Assembly (NCBI GenBank): GCA_023958085.1
Contig: JAMLGI010000009.1
Span: 1 to 64,000 of the forward strand
Reading direction: 5' to 3'
Length of the DNA: 64,000 bases
Source: Solirubrobacterales bacterium
GTDB taxonomy: Bacteria; Actinomycetota; Thermoleophilia; Solirubrobacterales; 70-9
In this document: piece after piece, positions 21,035 to 31,294 of the stretch
Layout: the number at the start of each line of letters is the position of its first letter
Position numbering within the stretch: the first letter of the stretch is position 1
Translations under genes and position numbers: made by a program
Notes under the pieces: generated by a model
What the model was told of the DNA's origin: nothing
What the model saw: the letters and a program-made list of their open reading frames with translations, nothing else
Databases searched by the model: none

Positions 21035-22330
21035 GTGACTCCCCGGGATTCCTCCCCGATCGGGGTGATCGGTACCGGCTGGGTCGGTCTGGTCACCGCC
21101 GTCTGTTTCGCCGAGCTCGGTCATCGGGTGATCGCCCGGGACGTTGTTCCCGAGAAGATCGAGGCTCTGAAACGCGGTGAGGTGACGATCCATGAGCCGG
21201 GGCTGGCCGAACTTCTCGAAAGGAACCGGGACCGGCTGACCTTCACGCTCGAGATCGAACCGGTGCTCGAAGCGGCCCGCCTGCTCTTCGTCTGCGTCGA
21301 CACCCCCCCGACCTACTCGGGCGACGCCGACCTCTCCCGGGTCCGCAAGGTGCTGGAAGAACTGGGGCCGGACGCCAACCACGTTCTGGTGATGAAGAGC
21401 ACCGTGCCGGCCGGGACCGGGGAGACCGTCCGCCGGGAGCGGCCCGGCATGGCCTACGTCTCATGTCCCGAGTTCCTCAAGGAGGGAACCGCGGTCGAGG
21501 ACTTCCTGAATCCGGACCGGACCGTGATCGGAGCTGCCCCGGAAGACGCCGCGGCCGCGGCCGAGGTGGCGGCCCTCTACCGACCCCTCGGTGGTGAGAT
21601 CGTGAGCACCGACACCTCCAGCGCCGAGATGATCAAGCTCGCTTCGAACGCCTATCTGGCGACCCGGATCTCGTTCATCAACGAGATCGCCAACGTCTGC
21701 GAGGAGGTTGGGGCGGACGTGGTCGAGGTCGCCCGGGGCATGGGCATGGATCGGCGTATCGGGCCGCAGTTCCTCCGGCCGGGGATCGGTTTCGGGGGTT
21801 CCTGCTTCCCCAAGGACGTCAACGCGTTGAAGCTGCTCGCCGGAAACTCCGGCTACCACTTCCAGCTCCTGAACTCGGTGATCGAGGTCAACGAGCTCCA
21901 GAAGCGGCGCGTGGTCAACAAGCTCCGGGCGCGTCTCGGTTCGCTGGTGGACCGGAAGATCGCGCTGCTCGGCCTCGCCTTCAAACCGGAGACCGACGAC
22001 ATGCGCGAGGCGTCCAGCCTGGTGCTCGCCGCCCGGCTGATGGGCGAGGGCGCCAACGTGGTTGCCTACGATCCGGTGGCGATGGAGCGGGCAAGGACTC
22101 TCCTGCCCGGGGTAGAAATGAAGGAGAAACCCGAGGACGCGCTTACCGGGGCGGACGCTGTGGTACTGGTCACCGAGTGGCCGGAGTTCCGGGAGCTCGA
22201 CTGGGCCGGTGTGGCAACAGGGATGAACCACCGATTGATGATAGACGGAAGAAACTTTCTCGACCCGGAAGACCTGCGTCAGGCAGGGTTTTCGTACGAG
22301 GGCGTAGGTCGCGCCGGGACGGGAGCATGA
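21035..22330 (+). CDS. UDP-glucose/GDP-mannose dehydrogenase family protein
   Basis: This enzyme oxidises a nucleotide sugar twice to the uronic acid using NAD. It has 431 residues: an N-terminal Rossmann motif GVIGTGWVGLVTAVCFAELGH, the central catalytic Cys257 in GGSCFPKD, and the C-terminal LGLAFKPETDDMREA domain. UDP-glucose 6-dehydrogenase is the best guess, giving UDP-glucuronate; GDP-mannose or UDP-ManNAc specificity cannot be excluded. The start is GTG. The next gene starts 16 nt later, so it is probably co-transcribed with the nucleotidyltransferase. Confidence 0.9.
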   Translation: MTPRDSSPIGVIGTGWVGLVTAVCFAELGHRVIARDVVPEKIEALKRGEVTIHEPGLAELLERNRDRLTFTLEIEPVLEAARLLFVCVDTPPTYSGDADLSRVRKVLEELGPDANHVLVMKSTVPAGTGETVRRERPGMAYVSCPEFLKEGTAVEDFLNPDRTVIGAAPEDAAAAAEVAALYRPLGGEIVSTDTSSAEMIKLASNAYLATRISFINEIANVCEEVGADVVEVARGMGMDRRIGPQFLRPGIGFGGSCFPKDVNALKLLAGNSGYHFQLLNSVIEVNELQKRRVVNKLRARLGSLVDRKIALLGLAFKPETDDMREASSLVLAARLMGEGANVVAYDPVAMERARTLLPGVEMKEKPEDALTGADAVVLVTEWPEFRELDWAGVATGMNHRLMIDGRNFLDPEDLRQAGFSYEGVGRAGTGA

Positions 22331-22346
22331 AAGTGAGTTACAGAGA

Positions 22347-23315
22347 GTGCAAGCACTGGTACTTGTCGGGGGTCAGGGCAGCCGGCTGAGGCCGTTGACT
22401 GCGGAGATTCCCAAACCGGTCCTTCCCTTGGCCGGACGCCCGTTCCTCGGGTACATGATCGATTGGCTGGAACGATACGGTGTGGATCACATCGTGTTCG
22501 CCTGTGGCTTTCTCCCTGACCAGATGCGGCAAGTGCTGGGTGAGTCCAGCGCGAACGGAACCCGTTTCACCTACCTGGTCGAACCGGAGGCGCTCGACAC
22601 TGCGGGGGCCATCCGGTTCGCGCTGGAGCATCTCGATGAGACCTTTTTCGCCCTCAACGGCGACTCGCTCGCCGATCTCGACCTCGGGTTGCTCTTGCAA
22701 CATCACCGTGAACATGGCGCCAAGGCGACCCTCGGGCTCTACCCGGTGGAAGACGCAAGCCCGTACGGGCTGGTTGAACTCACCCCGGACGGAGAGGTGA
22801 CCGGATTCTTCGAAAAGCCGGAAGCGGGACGGTCCGGCCTGATCAGCGCCGGAATGTACGTCCTCGACCGCGAGGTGATTGCCGCCCTGCCGGAAGGCCG
22901 CCCCATCTCGATCGAACGCGAGGTGTTCCCGAAGCTGGTCGGCCACGGGCTCCACGGTCGCGCCCTGGATGGCTACTGGAAAGACATCGGCACCCCGGAA
23001 CGCTTCTTGGAAGCCACCTGGGACATCGTCGAGGGAAGGGTTGACACCACGGTCCCGGTTGATCCCCTCGGAGTCATGGTCGATCCCGACAGTCACATCG
23101 ACCCCGCGGCGGTGATCGGACCGCGTGCGGTTATCGGACCCGGCTGCGAGATCGGTTCGGGGGCGGTGATCGCCGGATCGGTTCTGCTGGGGGACTCGGT
23201 TGTCGGTGCCGGAGCGAAGATTTCCGGATCGATCTTTTCGTCTGGAGTGAAGGTCGAGTCCGGGGTCGGGGTCGAGAATATGGTCCTCGGCAGAGACGAG
23301 GCCGTGCATGCGTGA
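22347..23315 (+). CDS. Sugar-1-phosphate nucleotidyltransferase with beta-helix domain
   Basis: The 322-residue protein has an N-terminal nucleotidyltransferase domain with the signature LVLVGGQGSRLRPLTAEIPKPVLPLAGRP and a metal-binding NGDSL, followed by a left-handed beta-helix of hexapeptide-like repeats (VIGPRAVIGPGCEIGSGAVI). It resembles mannose-1-phosphate guanylyltransferases and glucose-1-phosphate thymidylyltransferases. The start is GTG. It overlaps the following isomerase by 8 nt. It probably supplies an NDP-sugar for the envelope pathway together with ugd and the isomerase. Confidence 0.88.
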   Translation: MQALVLVGGQGSRLRPLTAEIPKPVLPLAGRPFLGYMIDWLERYGVDHIVFACGFLPDQMRQVLGESSANGTRFTYLVEPEALDTAGAIRFALEHLDETFFALNGDSLADLDLGLLLQHHREHGAKATLGLYPVEDASPYGLVELTPDGEVTGFFEKPEAGRSGLISAGMYVLDREVIAALPEGRPISIEREVFPKLVGHGLHGRALDGYWKDIGTPERFLEATWDIVEGRVDTTVPVDPLGVMVDPDSHIDPAAVIGPRAVIGPGCEIGSGAVIAGSVLLGDSVVGAGAKISGSIFSSGVKVESGVGVENMVLGRDEAVHA

Positions 23316-24285
23316 AGACGTCCTCGCAATCCCGGATCAGATCCGGGACGCCCTCTGGCGCATCGACTCGGCCCAGCTCTCGTCCAGAAAGTCGACCGGT
23401 CTGGTGGTTGCCGGCATGGGTGGTTCGGCGATCGGGGCCGAACTCGCCCGCGGAATTCTCGGTGATCGGCTGATCGGGCCGCTCGCGGTCTGGCGGGACT
23501 ATGAGCTCCCTCACTGGCTTGGACCGGAATGGGCCCTGCTCGCCTCCAGCTACTCCGGCAACACCGAGGAGACCCTGGCCGCCTTCACCTCGGCCGGGAA
23601 GCTCGGTCTTCATCGCTGGGCCGCCGGGACCGGCGGTGCGCTGGTCGAGGAAGCGCGATCAAACGGGGTCGAGGTCGTGGGGCTGCCCGGACTCTTCCAG
23701 CCGCGGGCGGCGGTCGCCTACATGGTGGTGGTCGCGCTTCACGCGGCTCATCTGGCCGGGGTCGCGACCGACGTTCGGGACGAGCTCGAGTCGTCGATCC
23801 CGTTCCTGGAGAGTCAACGCGAGAACCTGGCTCGGAGGGCGGCCGAGATGGCGGCCCGGATCGGGGAGGCTCCGATGGTGGTCCACGGGGCCGGTCCGAC
23901 GATTCCGATCGCCCGGCGCTGGACCAACCAGTTGAACGAGAACGCAAAGCAGTTCTCCTTCGCGGTCGAGATCCCGGAAGCCAACCACAACCTCACCGAG
24001 GCCTGGCCGGCCGGACGGGGTGGGCTCGGGGCGATCTTTCTCGCCGATCCGGACCAGCATCCGAACGATCGCCGCCGGATCGAGATCAGCCGGGAGATGA
24101 TCGAACGGACCGGCGCCCGGGTACTCTCCGTGGAGTGCGAGGGCAGCTCGGCCACCGAACGGCTGTTCTGGTGCGTGATGCTTGGTGATCTGATCTCACT
24201 CGAAGTTGCGGACCTGCGGGGCATGGATGCGGCTCCCGTGGAGGGGATCGAAAATCTGAAAAGGAGACTCAGAGAAACCCGATGA
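23308..24285 (+). CDS. SIS-domain phosphosugar isomerase (bifunctional PGI/PMI type)
   Basis: The 325 residues match the bifunctional phosphoglucose/phosphomannose isomerase family: GMGGSAIGAELARG opens the first SIS domain, SSYSGNTEETL is the phosphate-binding segment, and NQLNENAKQFSF with EANHNLTEAW provides the catalytic Glu/His region. It would interconvert fructose 6-phosphate with glucose 6-phosphate or mannose 6-phosphate, feeding the adjacent nucleotidyltransferases. It overlaps genes on both sides (8 nt before, 4 nt after), a tight operon. Confidence 0.88.
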   Translation: MREDVLAIPDQIRDALWRIDSAQLSSRKSTGLVVAGMGGSAIGAELARGILGDRLIGPLAVWRDYELPHWLGPEWALLASSYSGNTEETLAAFTSAGKLGLHRWAAGTGGALVEEARSNGVEVVGLPGLFQPRAAVAYMVVVALHAAHLAGVATDVRDELESSIPFLESQRENLARRAAEMAARIGEAPMVVHGAGPTIPIARRWTNQLNENAKQFSFAVEIPEANHNLTEAWPAGRGGLGAIFLADPDQHPNDRRRIEISREMIERTGARVLSVECEGSSATERLFWCVMLGDLISLEVADLRGMDAAPVEGIENLKRRLRETR

Positions 24286-25286
24286 AGGCAATGGTGCTGG
24301 CGGCAGGCCTGGGGACGAGGCTCAGGCCGATCACCCGGGCGATTCCGAAACCGATGGTTCCGGTGCTGAACCGCCCGGTGATGGAGCACATCGTTCGTCT
24401 TCTGGCCAGGCAGGGGATCCCCGAGGTGATCGCGAACCTTCACTGGTTCCCGGACACGATCCAGGATCACTTCGGCGACGGATCCGATTTCGGCGTCAAT
24501 CTCACCTACAGCCACGAAGCCGCCCTTCAGGGCACGGCCGGCGGGGTGCGTCAGGCGGCCGACTTTTTTGAAGAGTCGCTGCTGGTGATCTCGGGTGATG
24601 CCCTGACCGACATCGATCTCGTGGCGATGCAGGCGTTCCATGAGTCCCACGACGGAATCGCCACGTTGGCCACCAAGCCGGTTGACGACACCTCCGGCTT
24701 CGGTGTGGTGATCACCGACCAGGAGGGACGGGTCCAGGGCTTCCAGGAAAAGCCGGCCCCGCCCGAAGCGCTCTCGAACCTCGCCAACTGTGGCATCTAC
24801 ATGTTCGACCGTGCGATCTTTGACCACTTCCCCGCGCCTGGCGGCAGCGTCCTCGCCGGAAGGGACGATCCCCCCGGTTTCGCCGACTGGGCGACCGATG
24901 TGTTTCCGTCGCTGCTCGATGCCGGGATCCCGTTCTATGCCCACCGGTTCGACGACTACTGGAACGACATCGGCACCATCGCTGAGCTGATCCAGGGCAA
25001 CTTCGATGGTCTGGCCGGATCGGTCGAACTCGAGATCGCCGAGGCCGATCGGGGGAACGGGGTCCGGGCCGGCGAATGCGAAGGACTCGACCGGATCTCG
25101 ATCGAGGGCCCGGTCCTGATCGGTGACGGCTGTCGTTTCGGCGACGGGGTCGAGTTGATCGGTCCGGCGGTGATCGGTCCAGACTGTGATCTCGGGGACC
25201 GTTCCGGGGTCCGCGAGACCGTGCTGCTCCGTGGGTCCGGCCTCGCCCCCGGCGCGTTCGTGGCCGGCGGAGTCCTCGGTATCTGA
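24282..25286 (+). CDS. Second sugar nucleotidyltransferase (mannose-1-P guanylyltransferase-like)
   Basis: The 334-residue protein begins with the signature AMVLAAGLGTRLRPITRAIPKPMVPVLNRP, has the metal site SGDALTDID, and a C-terminal beta-helix (VLIGDGCRFGDGVELIGPAVIGPDC). It is a paralogue of the gene two positions upstream but clearly diverged, so the two probably use different sugars or act in series. It overlaps the isomerase by 4 nt (ATGA). A hairpin follows the stop. Confidence 0.88.
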   Translation: MKAMVLAAGLGTRLRPITRAIPKPMVPVLNRPVMEHIVRLLARQGIPEVIANLHWFPDTIQDHFGDGSDFGVNLTYSHEAALQGTAGGVRQAADFFEESLLVISGDALTDIDLVAMQAFHESHDGIATLATKPVDDTSGFGVVITDQEGRVQGFQEKPAPPEALSNLANCGIYMFDRAIFDHFPAPGGSVLAGRDDPPGFADWATDVFPSLLDAGIPFYAHRFDDYWNDIGTIAELIQGNFDGLAGSVELEIAEADRGNGVRAGECEGLDRISIEGPVLIGDGCRFGDGVELIGPAVIGPDCDLGDRSGVRETVLLRGSGLAPGAFVAGGVLGI

Positions 25287-25299
25287 AAAGCCGGTTTCA

Positions 25300-25326
25300 G
25301 GTCACACTCCTGCGACCGGTGTGACC
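25300..25326 (+). terminator. Hairpin after the envelope-sugar operon
   Basis: An 8-bp stem GGTCACAC (25300-25307) and GTGTGACC (25319-25326) with an 11-nt loop lies 14 nt after the stop. There is no T-run, so termination there is only suggested. Confidence 0.45.
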
Positions 25327-25359
25327 CACCGTTGATCCGAACTGCTTCAGGGTCGGGTC

Positions 25360-26028
25360 ATGCCGTCCGCAGCCTCGGACCCGACCGCTTCGACCGTACG
25401 GAGGTTCCTCCGCCTCCTGCTCCCGCCGCTCTGCCCCGGTTGTGGGCTTGGTCTCGCCGCGGACCGGATCATCTGTGGCGCCTGCATGAAGGAACTCAAC
25501 CGGGCCGAGGTCATGCGAAACGATCCTCCACCCGGGGTCTCGACGGTGGTGTCCTGCGCCCCGCATGAAGGGGTTGCCCGACGCCTTCTGGTGGCCTACA
25601 AGTTCGAAGGAGTGATCGCCCTGGAAGACCTGATCGGGGGCTACATGGCCGACCTGGCCGGTCCGACGGGCCCCGGGCTCAGCGTGGTCCCGGTCCCGGC
25701 CAGCCCGCTGCGCACCCGACTCAGGGGGTTCGATCCGGTGGTGCGTCTGGCGGAGCGGATTGCCGGCTCACTGGACGGAGCCATTCTCGAACCGAACCTG
25801 GTGGTGCGTCGGGGTCTCGGCCGTCAGCGGGGACGGGGCCGTGCGGGGCGACTCGGCGACCCGCCCGATATCCGTCCGGTCGGCAATCCGCCGGGGCCGG
25901 GCACGGCCGGTGTTCTCCTGGTGGACGACGTCTTCACCACCGGCGCCACGCTCGCAGCCACAGCGTCGGCAGTGCGGACGCTCGGCGGCGGTCCGGTCCG
26001 GGCGGTCACTTTCACCCGCCGGCCCTGA
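25360..26028 (+). CDS. ComF-family phosphoribosyltransferase-like protein
   Basis: The 222-residue protein has an N-terminal zinc-finger-like pair CPGCG and CGACM and a C-terminal phosphoribosyltransferase fold with the PRPP motif VLLVDDVFTTGAT. This is the ComF/GntX family, linked to DNA uptake in naturally competent bacteria and also found in others with no known role. The middle segment is basic (RRGLGRQRGRGRAGR). It lies directly before the hpf promoter and is otherwise unlinked to competence genes, although a ComEA-like HhH protein occurs 17 kb away. Confidence 0.85.
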   Translation: MPSAASDPTASTVRRFLRLLLPPLCPGCGLGLAADRIICGACMKELNRAEVMRNDPPPGVSTVVSCAPHEGVARRLLVAYKFEGVIALEDLIGGYMADLAGPTGPGLSVVPVPASPLRTRLRGFDPVVRLAERIAGSLDGAILEPNLVVRRGLGRQRGRGRAGRLGDPPDIRPVGNPPGPGTAGVLLVDDVFTTGATLAATASAVRTLGGGPVRAVTFTRRP

Positions 26029-26040
26029 CCGCGGAAGTCC

Positions 26041-26069
26041 TTGTCAACGACCGTACCGCGAGCTACTAT
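26041..26069 (+). promoter_or_regulatory. Sigma-70-type promoter for hpf
   Basis: TTGTCA (26041-26046) and TACTAT (26064-26069) are separated by exactly 17 bp. Transcription would start near 26076, leaving a short leader of about 28 nt with a strong Shine-Dalgarno sequence before ATG 26104. This is one of the best promoter matches in the window. Confidence 0.75.
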
Positions 26070-26103
26070 CGCGGCAGGAACATCAACCCCGCGAGGAGGT
26101 CCC

Positions 26104-26472
26104 ATGCGAATTGAGATTCGTGGCCGCAACGTCGAAGTGAATGACGATCTGCGAGCGCAGGTGGCCCAGCGGTTCAAGCGGCTCGGGGAACAGGTTTCGC
26201 CGCTTGCCCGCATCGAAGTTGTCGTGTCCGAGGAGCAGAATCCGGCGATTCCGGATCGCTGTCTCGCCGAGGCCACGCTCCATCTGAAGGGAGTCACCCT
26301 TCACGCCCACGAGGCATCGCCGGACATGGCGCACACGATCAACGAACTCGGTGAGGACATGCGCCGTCAGGTAAAGCGGCACCGCGAGAAACGTCGCAAG
26401 CGCAGCCAGACCAGGCGCCTGGTGAACGAGATGCAGGGCCGTTCGGCCGGAGGTGCCTCGGCCACGATGTGA
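26104..26472 (+). CDS. Ribosome hibernation promoting factor, short form (HPF/RaiA/YfiA)
   Basis: HPF-type proteins bind the 30S decoding region and silence ribosomes under stress. This protein has about 122 residues from ATG 26104 (Shine-Dalgarno GAGGAGG), which opens MRIEIRGRNVEVNDDLRAQVAQRF. It has the S30AE domain and a very basic tail (KRHREKRRKRSQTRR) but no dimerisation domain, so it is a short form. A longer RafH-like paralogue lies at 46446. It precedes secA, a neighbour pairing also seen in other bacteria. It has its own promoter. Confidence 0.9.
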   Translation: MRIEIRGRNVEVNDDLRAQVAQRFKRLGEQVSPLARIEVVVSEEQNPAIPDRCLAEATLHLKGVTLHAHEASPDMAHTINELGEDMRRQVKRHREKRRKRSQTRRLVNEMQGRSAGGASATM

Positions 26473-26494
26473 TCCCGCCCGGTTGGACGGGATC
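26471..26494 (+). terminator. Hairpin after hpf
   Basis: GATCCCG (26471-26477) pairs with CGGGATC (26488-26494) around a 10-nt loop starting at the stop codon. Two more hairpins follow before secA: a 10-bp stem with a GAAA tetraloop at 26533-26556 and a short CCCCG/CGGGG stem at about 26569-26582. There is no T-run. Confidence 0.5.
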
Positions 26495-26634
26495 CGAAAC
26501 AAACGGCGGCAGGTGTCACGCCCGGCCGCCGACGGGAGCCCCGAAAGGGGCTTCCGCCTGCCGTCAGACCCCGGATCGGGGGCCTGGCGGATCGAAACGC
26601 CGGAGCCTTTCGGTGCCTGCCGCACGCCACCGGC

Positions 26635-26640
26635 TAATCT
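26635..26640 (+). promoter_or_regulatory. -10 box TAATCT for leaderless secA
   Basis: TAATCT is followed by 6 nt and the secA ATG. No -35 match or Shine-Dalgarno sequence is seen. Confidence 0.55.
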
Positions 26641-26646
26641 TGACCA

Positions 26647-29490
<2,844 letters not shown>

Positions 29491-29521
29491 CCGGCGGACC
29501 TTCGTTCTCGAGACCGGAAAC

Positions 29522-29899
29522 GTGACCCCGCAGGAGAAGGTCGCACGGGAGTTTGTCTCGGCCTTCAATCGGGCGGAGCTCGACTCCTTCGTCGCCATCC
29601 TCGATCCGGAGGTTGAACTCCACTCGATGCGTGGGCTGAAGAGGGGGCGGGAGGAGGCTCGGATCTGGGCGACCAGGGCACCCGGAGGGGTCCAGCAGAG
29701 CGTGACCATCAACTCGGCCGAATCGGTCGGTGACCGGGTGTTGCTCGAGATCGAACGCCACTGGCACTGGGCCGAGGACGATACTCACGCCTCGACCGAG
29801 AAGATGGCCTGGCTCTTCACGGTCCGGGATGGACTGATCACCACCTGGCATCCCTACGAGGACCGGACCGAAGCCAGAACCGCCTTCACCACCCCCTGA
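29522..29899 (+). CDS. SnoaL-like/NTF2-fold protein
   Basis: This is a 125-residue protein of the NTF2 superfamily. Hallmarks are the opening VAREFVSAFNRAELDSFVAILDPEVELH and the closing RDGLITTWHPYEDRTEA, typical of SnoaL-like domains. Members act as small-molecule isomerases, cyclases or binding proteins, and no specific substrate can be assigned. The start is GTG 29522; the open frame extends upstream into secA in another frame. No clear ribosome binding site is seen. It is followed by the structured repeat. Confidence 0.75.
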   Translation: MTPQEKVAREFVSAFNRAELDSFVAILDPEVELHSMRGLKRGREEARIWATRAPGGVQQSVTINSAESVGDRVLLEIERHWHWAEDDTHASTEKMAWLFTVRDGLITTWHPYEDRTEARTAFTTP

Positions 29900-29954
29900 A
29901 GCCGCCATCTGCCTGAGAAACCTTCCCCCGGTGACCTGGGTTGTGATTCACACC

Positions 29955-30055
29955 GAGGGACCAGCCGTTGTGGCCGGCGGGTCCTGTCCGCGTTTTTTCT
30001 TTTCACATTCGCTACCGCTCGGTGTGAAAAGCAAAAAACCCGGCCACCCGCTGGA
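29955..30055. repeat. Structured repeat module B, copy 1
   Basis: This stretch aligns closely with 32631-32735. It contains the shared blocks GGCCGGCGGGTCCTGTCC and CCCGGCCACCCGC around a long stem. The stem is formed by 29992-30007 (G, six T, C, four T, CACA) and 30023-30039 (TGTG, four A, GC, six A, C), with one bulged C. The inner four pairs are CACA/TGTG here and GGCA/TGCC in the other copy, so two base pairs have changed on both sides. It lies between the convergent SnoaL-like and cation efflux genes; the whole gap 29900-30263 has no gene. Confidence 0.8.
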
Positions 30056-30094
30056 GGGGCGCCGGTGGAACAGGCCGCAACCAAGGCGGGTCGG

Positions 30095-30122
30095 TTCACG
30101 TTCACTGAGTTGCCGGTACCAC
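30095..30122. repeat. Conserved 28-nt block C, copy 1
   Basis: This 28-nt block, beginning TTCACGTTCACTGAGTTGCC, matches 32774-32801 at 27 of 28 positions, whereas flanking sequence diverges. It may be a protein binding site or the core of a mobile or RNA element. Confidence 0.7.
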
Positions 30123-30163
30123 TACCACTGTTGATGGTCGGGTGATGGGGGTTTTGGCGGTGT

Positions 30164-30247
30164 GCAACGAGATCCTCACCGCCCGGCCTGACCACCCAAC
30201 CCGGGGGAATGGCAACGAGATCCCCGACGCCCGGCCTCACCACCCAA
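30164..30247. repeat. Tandem pair of 36-nt block D
   Basis: Units 30164-30199 and 30212-30247 begin GCAACGAGATCC and end CCACCCAA, and repeat with a 48-nt period. A third unit lies at 32832-32867. The spacer between units is only 12 nt and there are no cas genes, so this is not a CRISPR array. Confidence 0.7.
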
Positions 30248-30263
30248 GCGGGGGGAGGGCGAG

Positions 30264-31208
30264 CTAGTGCGGGTGGGCGTGGCGGTCCAGGTCCGTGTCT
30301 TCGAAGGAGGCCGGGTCCTCCAGAGGCTCGAGGTGGGTGAAGACCGTGGCCTGTTCGAACCTCGATCGGAGGTCCTCCTCGATCCGCTCGACCAGATCGT
30401 GGCCCTGCTGGACGCTCCAGCTGCCCGGCACCAGCACGTGGATCGAGATGAACGCCCGCCGTCCTGCGGCCCGCGTTCTGAGCGCGTGAAAACCGATCTC
30501 GTTCGAGCTGTAGGAGTCGAGCACCCGGTTCACGGTTGCGAGGTCCGCCGGTGGCAGGGCCCGGTCCATCAGGCCGGACATGGCCTCCCGGACCAGTGAC
30601 ACACCGGTCCGGACGATGTTGGCGGCGACGACCAGGGCGATCAGCGGGTCGAGGGTCTGCCAGCCGGTCAGCCAGACCATGGCTACTCCCGCGATCACCC
30701 CGAGCGAAGTCCAGACGTCGGCCATCAGGTGGCGACCGTCGGCGTCGAGCACGGTCGATGATTCCTCCCGGCCGGTCCGGATCAGGAGTCGCGCCACGGC
30801 GAGGTTGACCACCGTCGCGATTACCGAAACCGCGATGCCGAGGCCAAGTGTTTCCAGCTCGGTCGGGTGTATCAGCCGGTTCACGGCAGCGTAGGCGACC
30901 CCGACCGCAGCCAGCACGATCAGCGCTCCCTCGAACCCGGCGGCAAGGTAGTCGGCTTTCTCGTGACCGTAGGTGTGGTCCTCGTCGGCGGGTCGGGTTG
31001 CCCAGAGGATCACGATCAGCGCCACCCCGGCGGCGACCAGGTTGATCACCGATTCGGCGGCGTCCGAGAGCAGGCCGACCGAACCGGTCATCGCCCAGGC
31101 GGTGAACTTGAGGCCGATCGTGAGGATGGCGGCAACGATCGAAACGGTGATCACCCGGATCAGCCGACTCCGCCTGCGTTCCTCTCTTGGTTCGACCGTC
31201 GGTTTCAT
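30264..31208 (-). CDS. Cation diffusion facilitator (CDF) metal efflux transporter
   Basis: CDF proteins export Zn, Fe, Mn or Cd in exchange for protons. The 314 residues have about six membrane helices and a cytoplasmic C-terminal domain. The metal site is formed by SDAAESVIN in helix 2 and HLMADVWTS in helix 5, plus HTYGHEKADYLAA in the loop. The His/Asp pattern (HD-HD-like) is closer to Zn/Fe transporters. The C-terminus ends in a His-rich DRHAHPH. A TACGGT box at 31237-31232 and a GGGGTGA ribosome binding site precede the ATG. It is divergent from prfB. Confidence 0.9.
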   Translation of the reverse strand: MKPTVEPREERRRSRLIRVITVSIVAAILTIGLKFTAWAMTGSVGLLSDAAESVINLVAAGVALIVILWATRPADEDHTYGHEKADYLAAGFEGALIVLAAVGVAYAAVNRLIHPTELETLGLGIAVSVIATVVNLAVARLLIRTGREESSTVLDADGRHLMADVWTSLGVIAGVAMVWLTGWQTLDPLIALVVAANIVRTGVSLVREAMSGLMDRALPPADLATVNRVLDSYSSNEIGFHALRTRAAGRRAFISIHVLVPGSWSVQQGHDLVERIEEDLRSRFEQATVFTHLEPLEDPASFEDTDLDRHAHPH

Positions 31209-31282
31209 GGCTGCTCACCCCGCACTCCCCAACCGTACCCGTGAGGCCGGTGGTGCGGAGGCCACCGGCGGCCGCCGGGGTT

Positions 31283-31288
31283 TAGGCT
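31283..31288 (+). promoter_or_regulatory. -10 box TAGGCT for leaderless prfB
   Basis: TAGGCT is followed by 6 nt and the prfB ATG. The same hexamer occurs just before prfA (2501-2506), although there it is too close to the start codon to be a -10 box for a leaderless mRNA. Confidence 0.5.
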
Positions 31289-31294
31289 TCGCCA

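Noticed and set aside
30164-30247. Possible CRISPR array
   Set aside because: There are only two 36-nt units with a 12-nt spacer and no cas genes; the third unit is 2.6 kb away.
29854-31218. Minus-strand frame running through the repeat and opposite the cation efflux gene
   Set aside because: It combines the wrong frame of the CDF gene with the repeat. The equivalent frame in the second repeat copy is broken by a 4-nt indel, so it is not coding.
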